In this document: piece by piece, positions 8,975 to 16,556 of the stretch
Layout of the letters: each line of letters begins with the position of its first letter
How positions within the stretch are numbered: position 1 is the first letter of the stretch
From: Flavobacteriales bacterium
GTDB taxonomy: Bacteria; Bacteroidota; Bacteroidia; Flavobacteriales_D; Sanyastnellaceae
Assembly (NCBI GenBank): GCA_027491075.1
Contig: JAIXWX010000034.1
Span: 124,001-188,000, forward strand
DNA: 64,000 nucleotides
Reading direction: 5' to 3'
The notes under the pieces: model-generated
What the model was told of the DNA's origin: nothing
The model's database searches: none
Seen by the model: only the letters and a program-made list of their open reading frames with translations
Made by a program: the position numbers and the translations under genes

Positions 8975-10048
8975 TCATTTCGCAGCGTGGGCAAATTTAA
9001 CCAAGTAGTCGGAAATTTCAGTTAGTACCAATGGAGAAATGCTCTCTTCCAATTGACCATATTCACTTATCGTGCAAGTCTTACAGCTTTGAAAGAGATG
9101 ATTCATTCCCGGAAATACAATGGTCTGATACTGATAGTTATTCCCTTTTTCCAATGCTGCCGCAATAGCATTCAAATTGATTTTTGCATCAACTTGAAGG
9201 TCTTTTTCTCCATTGAGCGCAAGTACAGGGCACGATACTTTTTCCCAATCTTTTGCGGGATCATAAGTGAGGAAGTAACGCATCCAATCAGTATTCATAC
9301 TTTCAATTTGGGCCTTTTTAAATTCCTCAAACTGAGGAATTGCTGCATTAGAATAGAGGCTGTCCAGAAGCAGATGGAGTTTCTTTTCTGCCTCCGCACT
9401 TTGATTTTGAATAACGATGTCCAACATTTTCATTACGTTATCTCGATTTTTTGCCGCTTCATCTGCTGAAAGTCCTTCTGCTCGAGTAACGTCATAGTTT
9501 TGCTTGTAAAGAATGTCGCGGCCATTTACCCCAGGTCCTGCCAAGGAAACGATAAAGGCTAGATCGGACTGACGTGCACCCACCATTGCTGCTATCAATC
9601 CTCCTTCACTATGACCAATTAATCCTATTCCGTTGGCGCGGATTTTCTTTTTTTTTTCTTTTTGAAGAAAGGATATTTGTGTAAGGATGTCATCTGCAAA
9701 GTCTTTACTGCTGGCTGATTCATGGTCTCCCGTGCTTTTTGCAACTCCTCGATCGTCACAACGAAGTACCGCAATTCCTTTTTCAGCTAAATGATGAGCA
9801 ATGGCCTCAAAAGGTTTATGCCCCAAGATTTCTTCGTCTCTGTTTTGCGGTCCACTTCCAGTAATCATGACCGCACAAGCAAACGGACCTTTTCCTGTAG
9901 GTAAAGTAAGTGTTCCACTAAGAACATGGCCTTGAGGAGCTTTGACTTCAACCTCTTCTGAAATAAACGTCTTACTGGCTGAAGACGGGTATTGAGCTCG
10001 AGCTATGATGGTCAACGTGAAGAGGCAAAAGAGTATCAAGAAGCGCAT
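8975..10048 (-). CDS. secreted alpha/beta hydrolase
   Basis: 357 residues from the chosen ATG, which directly begins a signal peptide (MRFLILFCLF, cleavage after ARA leaving Gln). A longer frame to 10204 only adds implausible sequence. The nucleophile motif GHSEGG places Ser147 in the elbow; ITGSGPQNRDE carries the oxyanion region; NGEKDLQVD and GMNHLFQS supply the acid and His of the triad. This is the serine aminopeptidase S33/dienelactone hydrolase-like group of exported esterases; substrate unknown. A run of ten A residues on the coding strand near 9648-9657 encodes a KKKK stretch without breaking the frame. Confidence 0.85.
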   Translation of the reverse strand: MRFLILFCLFTLTIIARAQYPSSASKTFISEEVEVKAPQGHVLSGTLTLPTGKGPFACAVMITGSGPQNRDEEILGHKPFEAIAHHLAEKGIAVLRCDDRGVAKSTGDHESASSKDFADDILTQISFLQKEKKKKIRANGIGLIGHSEGGLIAAMVGARQSDLAFIVSLAGPGVNGRDILYKQNYDVTRAEGLSADEAAKNRDNVMKMLDIVIQNQSAEAEKKLHLLLDSLYSNAAIPQFEEFKKAQIESMNTDWMRYFLTYDPAKDWEKVSCPVLALNGEKDLQVDAKINLNAIAAALEKGNNYQYQTIVFPGMNHLFQSCKTCTISEYGQLEESISPLVLTEISDYLVKFAHAAK

Positions 10049-10178
10049 GGTCTTTTTTTTCAAAGATGCAAAAATCAACGCGGTGATTTCCATGTATTTA
10101 TATAATTGGTAAAATGGAAGGATGGGTAGAAATACAACCGAAAGCACTATCTTGGTGTCCATTATTGGGCGGAGCGAG

Positions 10179-10186
10179 TATTTTTG
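10179..10186 (+). promoter_or_regulatory. candidate -7 box for the sigma-factor operon
   Basis: TATTTTTG is an exact match to TAnnTTTG, 21 bases before the sigma-factor ATG. A TTG lies 24 bases upstream (10152-10154), slightly farther than ideal for a -33 element. Confidence 0.45.
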
Positions 10187-10207
10187 ATCCGTACTTGAAG
10201 GCAAAAA

Positions 10208-10741
10208 ATGTTTCTAAGTCTTTTTAAACCTGATAAAATTTTGGAACCGCTTAGCGATGCGGAATACCATGCAGCGTTTAAAGAATTTTACAAACCCCTG
10301 AGGTCATTTATCTACTACCGCTGTGGCGACCCAGATCTCGCTGAGGACATTACACAAGACGTTTTTGTAAAGCTATGGGAAACCCGTTCTAAAATTGACA
10401 AGCGTACTATCAAGGCGTATCTATATACCATTGCTCAAAATACGACCATCAATGTTCAGAAAAGGCAACAGTTACTATATAAATTTCAGCGTAAACCGAG
10501 CTTAGATAGAGATTACGATAATCCCGAGAAGTTAATTGAAATGGAGGACTATCAGCGCAAGTTAGAAAGTGTTATTTCTCAACTACCAGAAGGAGGACGT
10601 GAAGTTTTTTTCATGAATCGTCTTGAGGATTTAACATATAATGAAATTGCAGAAAGACTGGGTTTATCTGTAAAGGCAGTAGAAAAACGCATGAGTAAAG
10701 TATTGCGTATATTGCGCGATAAGCTAGGCACTGAATTGTGA
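10208..10741 (+). CDS. ECF RNA polymerase sigma factor, FecI-like
   Basis: 177 residues with region 2 (FYKPLRSFIYYRCGDPDLAEDITQDVFVKLWE split over about 27-58) and region 4 (LPEGGREVFFMNRLEDLTYNEIAERLGLS near 130-160, a helix-turn-helix that binds the -35 element). It directs polymerase to target promoters when released by its partner. The TonB receptor gene starts inside its stop codon (GTGA overlap). A FecR-type anti-sigma gene lies at the end of the same cluster, so sigma activity is probably set by a ligand bound at the outer-membrane receptor. It probably activates its own operon. Confidence 0.92.
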   Translation: MFLSLFKPDKILEPLSDAEYHAAFKEFYKPLRSFIYYRCGDPDLAEDITQDVFVKLWETRSKIDKRTIKAYLYTIAQNTTINVQKRQQLLYKFQRKPSLDRDYDNPEKLIEMEDYQRKLESVISQLPEGGREVFFMNRLEDLTYNEIAERLGLSVKAVEKRMSKVLRILRDKLGTEL

Positions 10742-13353
10742 CCAAATCCATTCTTATCCAAAGTTTATTATGGCTCATGGTGAGCATTTGCCCCTTGCTT
10801 AGTGTGGCACAAACAGAACCTGTTTTGATTTCTGGTGACTTTGTAGATGTTCCTGTATCAGATATTCTCAAGTCTATCCGTGCTTCCTCAGGGGTTAAAT
10901 TTGCTTATGACGCGGGTGCACTTTCAAAAGAAAAAGTATCTGTAAAGTTTGAGTTTTTGGAGGTGGATGAGGCCTTGTTATTGCTTTTCAATGGGTTGGA
11001 TTGGGGATATCGAAAAGTGGGGGGGACTTATGTTATAATCCCCTTAGAGAAGGAAGAGCAGAAACCTGATACTGTCGGTACGTGGAGCATTAAGGCACTG
11101 GTGATGGATGGCAGTTCGGGTGAACCGCTTCCCTTCGCAGTGGCTAGAGTGCTTAAACCTGCAATTTATGGCCAGTCTGATCTTCAGGGGGTGTTGATTA
11201 TAGAGAATATACCTTCTGACACATGCTCAATACTTATTTCGTACGTTGGATATGAGCAAAAAGTAGTTTCCGTATTTTCTTTATTAAGGGAAAAAAAACC
11301 AGCGATACTGTTGCAGGTAGGAAGAAGTACTTTGCCCACAGCAGTGGTTGAAGGAAAGGCTGTTTCTCCTATTAAAAGCACGATGGAGGCGGGCTTACAG
11401 ATCATCAATCCACAAGTGCTTGGAGGACAAAATGGACCAGGACAATCCGATGTCTTGCGCTCCGCACAGTTGATACCGGGAGTGAATGCCACTAATGAAA
11501 GTAGTAATGGCCTGATCATAAGAGGAAGTGCTGGAGATCAAAGTCTACTCACTGTGGATGGGTTTACAATCTATCACATGGATCATTTATTTGGGATGAT
11601 TAGTGCCATTAATACGCTTGCAGTAAAGAATATTCGTATTCAAAAAGGCGGTGCGGAAGCACGCTTCGCTTCAAGAGCGGGTGGATTGGTTGAAGTAACT
11701 GCAAAAGAGGGGAGTCGTTATGAGTCGGGAGGAAATATCGAGCTTGGACCTTTGTGGATCGGTGGATTGATCGAAACACCATTAGGAAAAAGCAACAAAG
11801 CATCTCTGATGATTTCTGGTAGAAGGTCTATTGCAGACTTATGGAAATCACCTCCTTACAGAGAACTATTTAATACCATTTACGAAGGTTCTGTCTTAAT
11901 GGAAGATAGCGGTGAACCCGCAGAAACCGCAGATTATGTCTTTTCGGATTTGATTGTGAAAACCACCTTGCGACCGGGAGATAAAGATCTATTTTTTCTA
12001 AGTGGATATCTCAGCAATGATCAATTAGGCATTAACTATACTACAGCGGATAACTCAGGAATCTTTCAATACAGTTATTCCGATAATGTCAATTGGGGAA
12101 ACAGAGGACTGGGAGCTGGATGGTCTCGAGATTGGACTAAATCTATTTCACAAGAGGTAAATCTCGGATGGAGTTCTTATGCCAGTGAATTGGATGCTGT
12201 TGATACACTCATTGATGTTAGATTTCGCGATCCTGAAAGAATTTTTAGAGAAGAAAGAAATCAGTTGAGAGATTTTACAGGGAAGTATCAACTGTTGTGG
12301 CGAAAGGGGAGCAGAAAACTATATACTGGATTACATGTGAACGCCATAGATGTATCACAGAATATCACATTTTTCAGTCAAGAGGAAAGTATTCTTCCTA
12401 CTTTTTTTATAGAAAGAAAAATTGAAAAAGAGGGTTTTGGATATTCAGTAGGCGGTCGAACAACCTACAATTCACTATTGAAACGAACGTACCCTGAGTG
12501 GCGGTTTAGTGCTTATTATGGTTCCTTGGATAGTGTCCTATTTAAAGCTTCTGTTTCTCGCGTACATCAATTCGTCCATAGAGTCCGCCAACAGAGTTTA
12601 TTTTTAAATCAACCCGATACTTGGCTTTTATCAGGAAGTAATAGCGTACCAGTGTTGATTAGCGATCAGGTAATCATTGGTGCAGTTGCGAATGCAGGGG
12701 AGTGGCAGATGGACGTAGAAGGATATTTGAAATTGCAACAAGGAGTAGCAGCGGATTTTTCAATGTATCAATGGCTGTCGAATGATAACGAACTTGACAT
12801 TCTCAGCGGGGATGGTTACTCTATTGGAATGGATTTAATGTTGAAGAAGGACGGTAAAGGATATGACTTCTGGCTGGCATACTCTATCGCACACACACGC
12901 ACGCACTTTGATGGTCTGGATCAACAAAGAGAAGTTCCACCGTTCTACGATCAATTGCATGAGTTAAAAGTTTATTACGAATATCAATGGAAAAGATGGA
13001 GCCTTTGGACCACTTGGGTATATGGAAGTGGAAGACCGTATACCCCATTTCTTGGAACTATAAATGTTGAAGCTGTGAACGATGCGAATATAGATTATCC
13101 AATATTTGGAGATATCAATAGCGCTCGCATAGCACCATATCATAGGTTGGATCTAGGAGTCGGCTATAAATGGCAGAAAGAGCAATCCACTTTTGAATGT
13201 CGATTTACTGCTACCAATGTTTATAACAGAAACAATATTAGAGATATTCAATACCTTTCTATGCCATCTGAGAACGGAGGTTTTTCAATCCTGCAAAGAG
13301 AGATAGGCATGATTGGCTTTGTTCCTGGTGTTCAATTTAATATCGGCTTTTAA
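10738..13353 (+). CDS. TonB-dependent receptor with STN signalling domain
   Basis: 871-residue outer-membrane transporter. Signal peptide cleaves after SVA leaving Gln25. Residues about 29-103 form an STN (secretin/TonB short N-terminal) domain, which passes the ligand signal to FecR. Residues about 118-195 are a carboxypeptidase-regulatory-like beta-sandwich (SDLQGVLIIENIP), then a plug (VLRSAQLIPGVNA, IIRGSAGDQS, HLFGMISAIN) and a 22-strand barrel ending PGVQFNIGF. It starts with GTG overlapping the sigma-factor stop by 4 bases, which implies translational coupling. The imported substrate cannot be told from sequence. A short CA-rich run at about 12889-12905 lies inside the barrel-coding region. 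Confidence 0.9.
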   Translation: MTKSILIQSLLWLMVSICPLLSVAQTEPVLISGDFVDVPVSDILKSIRASSGVKFAYDAGALSKEKVSVKFEFLEVDEALLLLFNGLDWGYRKVGGTYVIIPLEKEEQKPDTVGTWSIKALVMDGSSGEPLPFAVARVLKPAIYGQSDLQGVLIIENIPSDTCSILISYVGYEQKVVSVFSLLREKKPAILLQVGRSTLPTAVVEGKAVSPIKSTMEAGLQIINPQVLGGQNGPGQSDVLRSAQLIPGVNATNESSNGLIIRGSAGDQSLLTVDGFTIYHMDHLFGMISAINTLAVKNIRIQKGGAEARFASRAGGLVEVTAKEGSRYESGGNIELGPLWIGGLIETPLGKSNKASLMISGRRSIADLWKSPPYRELFNTIYEGSVLMEDSGEPAETADYVFSDLIVKTTLRPGDKDLFFLSGYLSNDQLGINYTTADNSGIFQYSYSDNVNWGNRGLGAGWSRDWTKSISQEVNLGWSSYASELDAVDTLIDVRFRDPERIFREERNQLRDFTGKYQLLWRKGSRKLYTGLHVNAIDVSQNITFFSQEESILPTFFIERKIEKEGFGYSVGGRTTYNSLLKRTYPEWRFSAYYGSLDSVLFKASVSRVHQFVHRVRQQSLFLNQPDTWLLSGSNSVPVLISDQVIIGAVANAGEWQMDVEGYLKLQQGVAADFSMYQWLSNDNELDILSGDGYSIGMDLMLKKDGKGYDFWLAYSIAHTRTHFDGLDQQREVPPFYDQLHELKVYYEYQWKRWSLWTTWVYGSGRPYTPFLGTINVEAVNDANIDYPIFGDINSARIAPYHRLDLGVGYKWQKEQSTFECRFTATNVYNRNNIRDIQYLSMPSENGGFSILQREIGMIGFVPGVQFNIGF

Positions 13354-13354
13354 A

Positions 13355-14095
13355 ATGAGAGTACTCCTTTTTACACTAGCCAGCCTCGGTTTAATTTCTT
13401 GTGATCGACAAGAACAATTGGGAGTGTATTATATGTCGGGGTTTTACAACGCATCTACAGATTCAGCGGCCATTCGGGCTTTTTATTTGGATGAGAACAA
13501 TCGGATTTCCGCAGATATTTCATGGAACTTTTTTCTCTCAGGCACTGGAAATGAATCCATGTTAACAAAAGTCGATGATGTACTTTTTACTTCGGGAAAC
13601 CTACCTGAATGGCAAGGCAATGTTACCCTACGATCTGAAGGAGACCATCAAATGCACAGTTCTGTAGTGATCCCTCCCATCATTGAGGCAATTTCTCAGT
13701 CGGCGCAGGAAATACTAATTGATCCCAATGATCTGAATGAAGAAGTGCTCACCCTGAGTTGGAATTCTGCAGGACAAGGGTATTCTTATTTGCTCCAATT
13801 GCAACCATTGGATGAACCACTCTCTCCCATTCCATTTGAAGGTGGTTTTTTTGATGAACAGTTCAATGGACCTATTGAAGAAAACAGCATTACCCTGATT
13901 TCTTCGGATTTTGAGTTTTATGGCAGCCATAAGCTCACTGTGTATGTGATTCCTGAGGTGTACAAAAACTTATTCTTCTTTCAAGGCAGAGGATTGGGTT
14001 TTCTTGCGGAAGAAGGACCTGATAATGTAACAGGAGGTAAAGGAATATTTACCGCGGTGAGATCAGTGGACTTTTCATTTGAGGTTACTCCATAA
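13355..14095 (+). CDS. lipoprotein of the TonB-receptor operon, DUF4249-like
   Basis: 246-residue lipoprotein with a lipobox at residues 11-15 (LGLISC). The ATG chosen is one base after the receptor stop; a longer frame at 13313 overlaps the receptor and spoils the signal peptide. The body is beta-rich and ends NVTGGKGIFTAVRS, a pattern like the C-terminal part of DUF4249 lipoproteins, which commonly sit downstream of STN-type TonB receptors. It is shorter than most of that family, so the assignment is tentative. It is likely a surface lipoprotein assisting substrate capture by the receptor. Confidence 0.6.
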   Translation: MRVLLFTLASLGLISCDRQEQLGVYYMSGFYNASTDSAAIRAFYLDENNRISADISWNFFLSGTGNESMLTKVDDVLFTSGNLPEWQGNVTLRSEGDHQMHSSVVIPPIIEAISQSAQEILIDPNDLNEEVLTLSWNSAGQGYSYLLQLQPLDEPLSPIPFEGGFFDEQFNGPIEENSITLISSDFEFYGSHKLTVYVIPEVYKNLFFFQGRGLGFLAEEGPDNVTGGKGIFTAVRSVDFSFEVTP

Positions 14096-14155
14096 ATTTG
14101 TAAATTGGGGGTAGGGTAAAAAATTCATTATATGTAATTCAATCGCTAAGTCACT

Positions 14156-14986
14156 ATGAATAACGACATGGATCAGAAGAAAAAGTTTTGGGGGGGATTG
14201 GAAATACCGTTTAAGAAATCGGAGAAAGAGGCTTGGGATGCTATTCAATTGCGCATTGCGGAGTCCTCATACAAGGCCACCAAAGTTCGCCAACTGTCTC
14301 CTTGGAAAATGGCTGCTGCTGCTGCTATTGCTTTGATGATTGGTTCTGCGGTTTATTTCAATTATTTTTCTTCGCAAACCATGATTGCAGGCACCCGCAA
14401 AGGTGAATTCAAAACAGTTACCCTCCCAGACGGCTCTATTGCAACCCTGAATGCGGACGCAACCATTAGCTACGAAAGTAATTGGGATGGAAACAGAGAG
14501 GTTCAACTTTCAGGAGAAGCTTTTTTTGATGTCAAGAAAGGAGAACGCTTTCAAGTAATTACGGATAACGGAACGATTGAAGTTCTCGGAACCTCTTTTA
14601 ATGTTTACTCGAGAGAGAAAGACTTACACGTGGTTTGTGAGACTGGAAAAGTTTCAGTTAAAAGCGGTGGGCAAGAAGTAATCCTCACTCCGGGAGAAGC
14701 AAGTTTCAATGAAATGGGAGCCCTAAAAAAAGTGCTATCCCCTGCAGTAAGCTCATGGAAATCAGGAGTGTTTAATTATGATAATGTGCCTTTGCGACGA
14801 GTTATTAAGGAGGTAGAGAGACAATACAATGTGGCCATTACGACGGATGGACTCAGTGATCTACATTTTACCGGTCAACTTGGGAATACCAATTTGGAAG
14901 AGACTTTGAACCTTCTAACAGCCCCATTCAATCTAGGGTTTGAGAAGATGAGTGACGGTGTTTTCGTAGTAAAAGCTATACCATAA
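14156..14986 (+). CDS. FecR family anti-sigma factor
   Basis: 276 residues. A short cytoplasmic part (1-48) that should bind the sigma factor, one membrane segment (about 50-68, WKMAAAAAIALMIGSAVYF), a periplasmic FecR domain (about 78-170, GEFKTVTLPDGS, LSGEAFFDVKKGE, VLGTSFNVYS) and a C-terminal DUF4974 domain (about 200-274, FNYDNVPLRRVIKEVERQYNV). It senses the STN domain of the receptor. Its position last in the cluster, after the receptor and lipoprotein, differs from the usual sigma-FecR-receptor order. A run of seven G residues (14190-14196) lies near the 5' end. A 60-base gap precedes it. Confidence 0.9.
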   Translation: MNNDMDQKKKFWGGLEIPFKKSEKEAWDAIQLRIAESSYKATKVRQLSPWKMAAAAAIALMIGSAVYFNYFSSQTMIAGTRKGEFKTVTLPDGSIATLNADATISYESNWDGNREVQLSGEAFFDVKKGERFQVITDNGTIEVLGTSFNVYSREKDLHVVCETGKVSVKSGGQEVILTPGEASFNEMGALKKVLSPAVSSWKSGVFNYDNVPLRRVIKEVERQYNVAITTDGLSDLHFTGQLGNTNLEETLNLLTAPFNLGFEKMSDGVFVVKAIP

Positions 14987-15262
14987 TTTGTTTTTTTTTG
15001 GTTGAAAGGTGAGACTCATAGCGGATGTTTGCAAAATAAAATTGGACAACTTCGTTTTACAAAAGATAATTGAGGCGAGCAGAAGGCTCGCACAGAATAA
15101 GTAAGTAACACACAATGAAGCATCCTTTTGAGATGCATCAGATAGTATAGTTAGTTTTAGTTAAGGTTTAGAATTGAAGCCGGAAACGTCCGGCTTCGAT
15201 TTTTTTAAGAATGTCTAAAGATTGAAGCACTTAAATTCGCGGCCTGTTCTAAACATTTATTT
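14987..15262 (+). other. 276-base gap, possible long 3' UTR or small RNA
   Basis: No credible reading frame. It begins with a T-rich run just after the fecR stop (14992-15000), then contains two short inverted repeats (GCGAGC/GCTCGC at 15075-15080 and 15086-15091; GCATC/GATGC at 15120-15124 and 15132-15136) and ends in a strong terminator at 15173-15207. The stretch could be a long fecR 3' untranslated region or a separate structured RNA; no family is recognised. Confidence 0.3.
15173..15207 (+). terminator. rho-independent terminator before queA
   Basis: Nine perfect base pairs (15176-15184 GAAGCCGGA with 15189-15197), extended by a G-U and two A-T pairs, around a four-base AACG loop, followed by a run of T to 15207. 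It closes the sigma/receptor/FecR transcription unit or a small RNA within the gap. Confidence 0.9.
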
Positions 15263-16483
15263 ATGAGCCAAGGGCCAAGAAATATCCGCATTGAAGATTT
15301 TGACTATACCCTCCCTGAAGATAGCATCGCACGCTATCCCCGTGAGAAGCGCTCCGATTCCCGATTAATGACTTACCAAGCTGGAAAAATTAATCCCGAT
15401 ATGTTCTACAATATTGGGCAATACCTTCAGGACGGTGATACCTTGGTTTTGAATGATACTAAAGTAATTCCTGCACGCTTGCACTTTCAAAAGCATACGG
15501 GGGCTCAAATAGAAATATTCTGTTTACAGCCATATCGAATGGACCATCAACAGGCGATGGACCAACGAGAGACTTGTGAATGGGAAACCATGATTGGTGG
15601 CGCGAAAAGATGGAAGGAAGGGATTCTCGAAAAATCTATTGCTGTTCAAGGCATGACGTTTCAATTGAAGGCAGAAAAAGTAGGGGAGACAGAAACGGCA
15701 TTTGTGGTGCGATTTTCTTGGAATAATCCTGTTGTTAGCTTCAGCGAGATACTCCATCAGATTGGAGAGTTGCCATTGCCACCCTATTTCGATCGCGATG
15801 CCCAGGCGCAAGATTACGATCGATATCAAACGGTGTTTGCAACATTTGAAGGAAGTGTTGCGGCGCCTACCGCAGGATTGCATTTTACACCAGAAATTCT
15901 AGATGATTTAAAAAGCAAAGGGGTAAGTCAGCAGCGCATTACCCTTCATGTGGGAAGCGGTACGTTCAAACCCGTCTCTTCATCAACCATGGAAGGACAT
16001 GCTATGCATGGTGAAATTTTTGACGTAAGTCCTTCTTTCATAGCTTCCCTATTGAACACCCAAGGCCGCATTATCCCTGTAGGAACCACTTCCATGCGCA
16101 CCATAGAAAGCCTGTATTGGTTTGGTGTGAAGATTTTGAACGGTCATTTCGAATCAAACAAAAACATTCAACTTGATCAATGGGACGCGTACGACTTACC
16201 GCAAGAAACATCAAAAGAGAGCGCTCTACAAGCGGTCATAGATTATTGTATGCGATTCAACTTGGAAAGATTTTCTGGAAGTACCTCTCTATTGATTGCC
16301 CCAGGCTACAAGATGAGAGTGTCGCAGGGAATTATTACCAATTTTCACTTGCCCAAAAGCACATTGATATTGCTCGTAGCAGCATTGATTGGTGACGATT
16401 GGAGAGCTGTATATCAGCGCGCCTTAGAAGAAAACTTTCTATTCCTCAGCTACGGCGACAGCTCCCTACTCCTTCCAAAATAA
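15263..16483 (+). CDS. queA: S-adenosylmethionine:tRNA ribosyltransferase-isomerase
   Basis: 406 residues. QueA transfers and isomerises the ribosyl group of S-adenosylmethionine onto 7-aminomethyl-7-deazaguanine in tRNA, making epoxyqueuosine. Family signatures are present: the N-terminal FDYTLPEDSIARYPREKRSDSRL, LNDTKVIPARL, SVAAPTAGLHFT, HVGSGTFKPV and TTSMRTIESL, and the C-terminal TNFHLPKSTLILLVAALIG. It is somewhat longer than the roughly 350 residues of the E. coli enzyme, as in other Bacteroidota. It stands alone, after a strong terminator. Confidence 0.95.
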   Translation: MSQGPRNIRIEDFDYTLPEDSIARYPREKRSDSRLMTYQAGKINPDMFYNIGQYLQDGDTLVLNDTKVIPARLHFQKHTGAQIEIFCLQPYRMDHQQAMDQRETCEWETMIGGAKRWKEGILEKSIAVQGMTFQLKAEKVGETETAFVVRFSWNNPVVSFSEILHQIGELPLPPYFDRDAQAQDYDRYQTVFATFEGSVAAPTAGLHFTPEILDDLKSKGVSQQRITLHVGSGTFKPVSSSTMEGHAMHGEIFDVSPSFIASLLNTQGRIIPVGTTSMRTIESLYWFGVKILNGHFESNKNIQLDQWDAYDLPQETSKESALQAVIDYCMRFNLERFSGSTSLLIAPGYKMRVSQGIITNFHLPKSTLILLVAALIGDDWRAVYQRALEENFLFLSYGDSSLLLPK

Positions 16484-16505
16484 AAGGAAATCCCTTATAA
16501 CTCAT

Positions 16506-16524
16506 GCCTCGCCAACGGCGAGGC
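16506..16524. terminator. GC-rich hairpin between convergent queA and ppiD-like genes
   Basis: Perfect 8-bp stem GCCTCGCC/GGCGAGGC with a three-base AAC loop, in the 73-base gap between convergent genes. Neither side has a long T run, so it is a weaker terminator candidate that could serve both strands. Confidence 0.5.
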
Positions 16525-16556
16525 TACTTTGTTAGCGTCAGTGAACTACCTTAGAG

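Noticed and set aside
10049-10204. 52-codon N-terminal extension of the secreted hydrolase
   Set aside because: It places the signal peptide internally; the ATG at 10048 begins a typical signal sequence.
12889-12905. CA/CG dinucleotide tract as a phase-variation site
   Set aside because: The tract is interrupted and short, and encodes a normal barrel strand.
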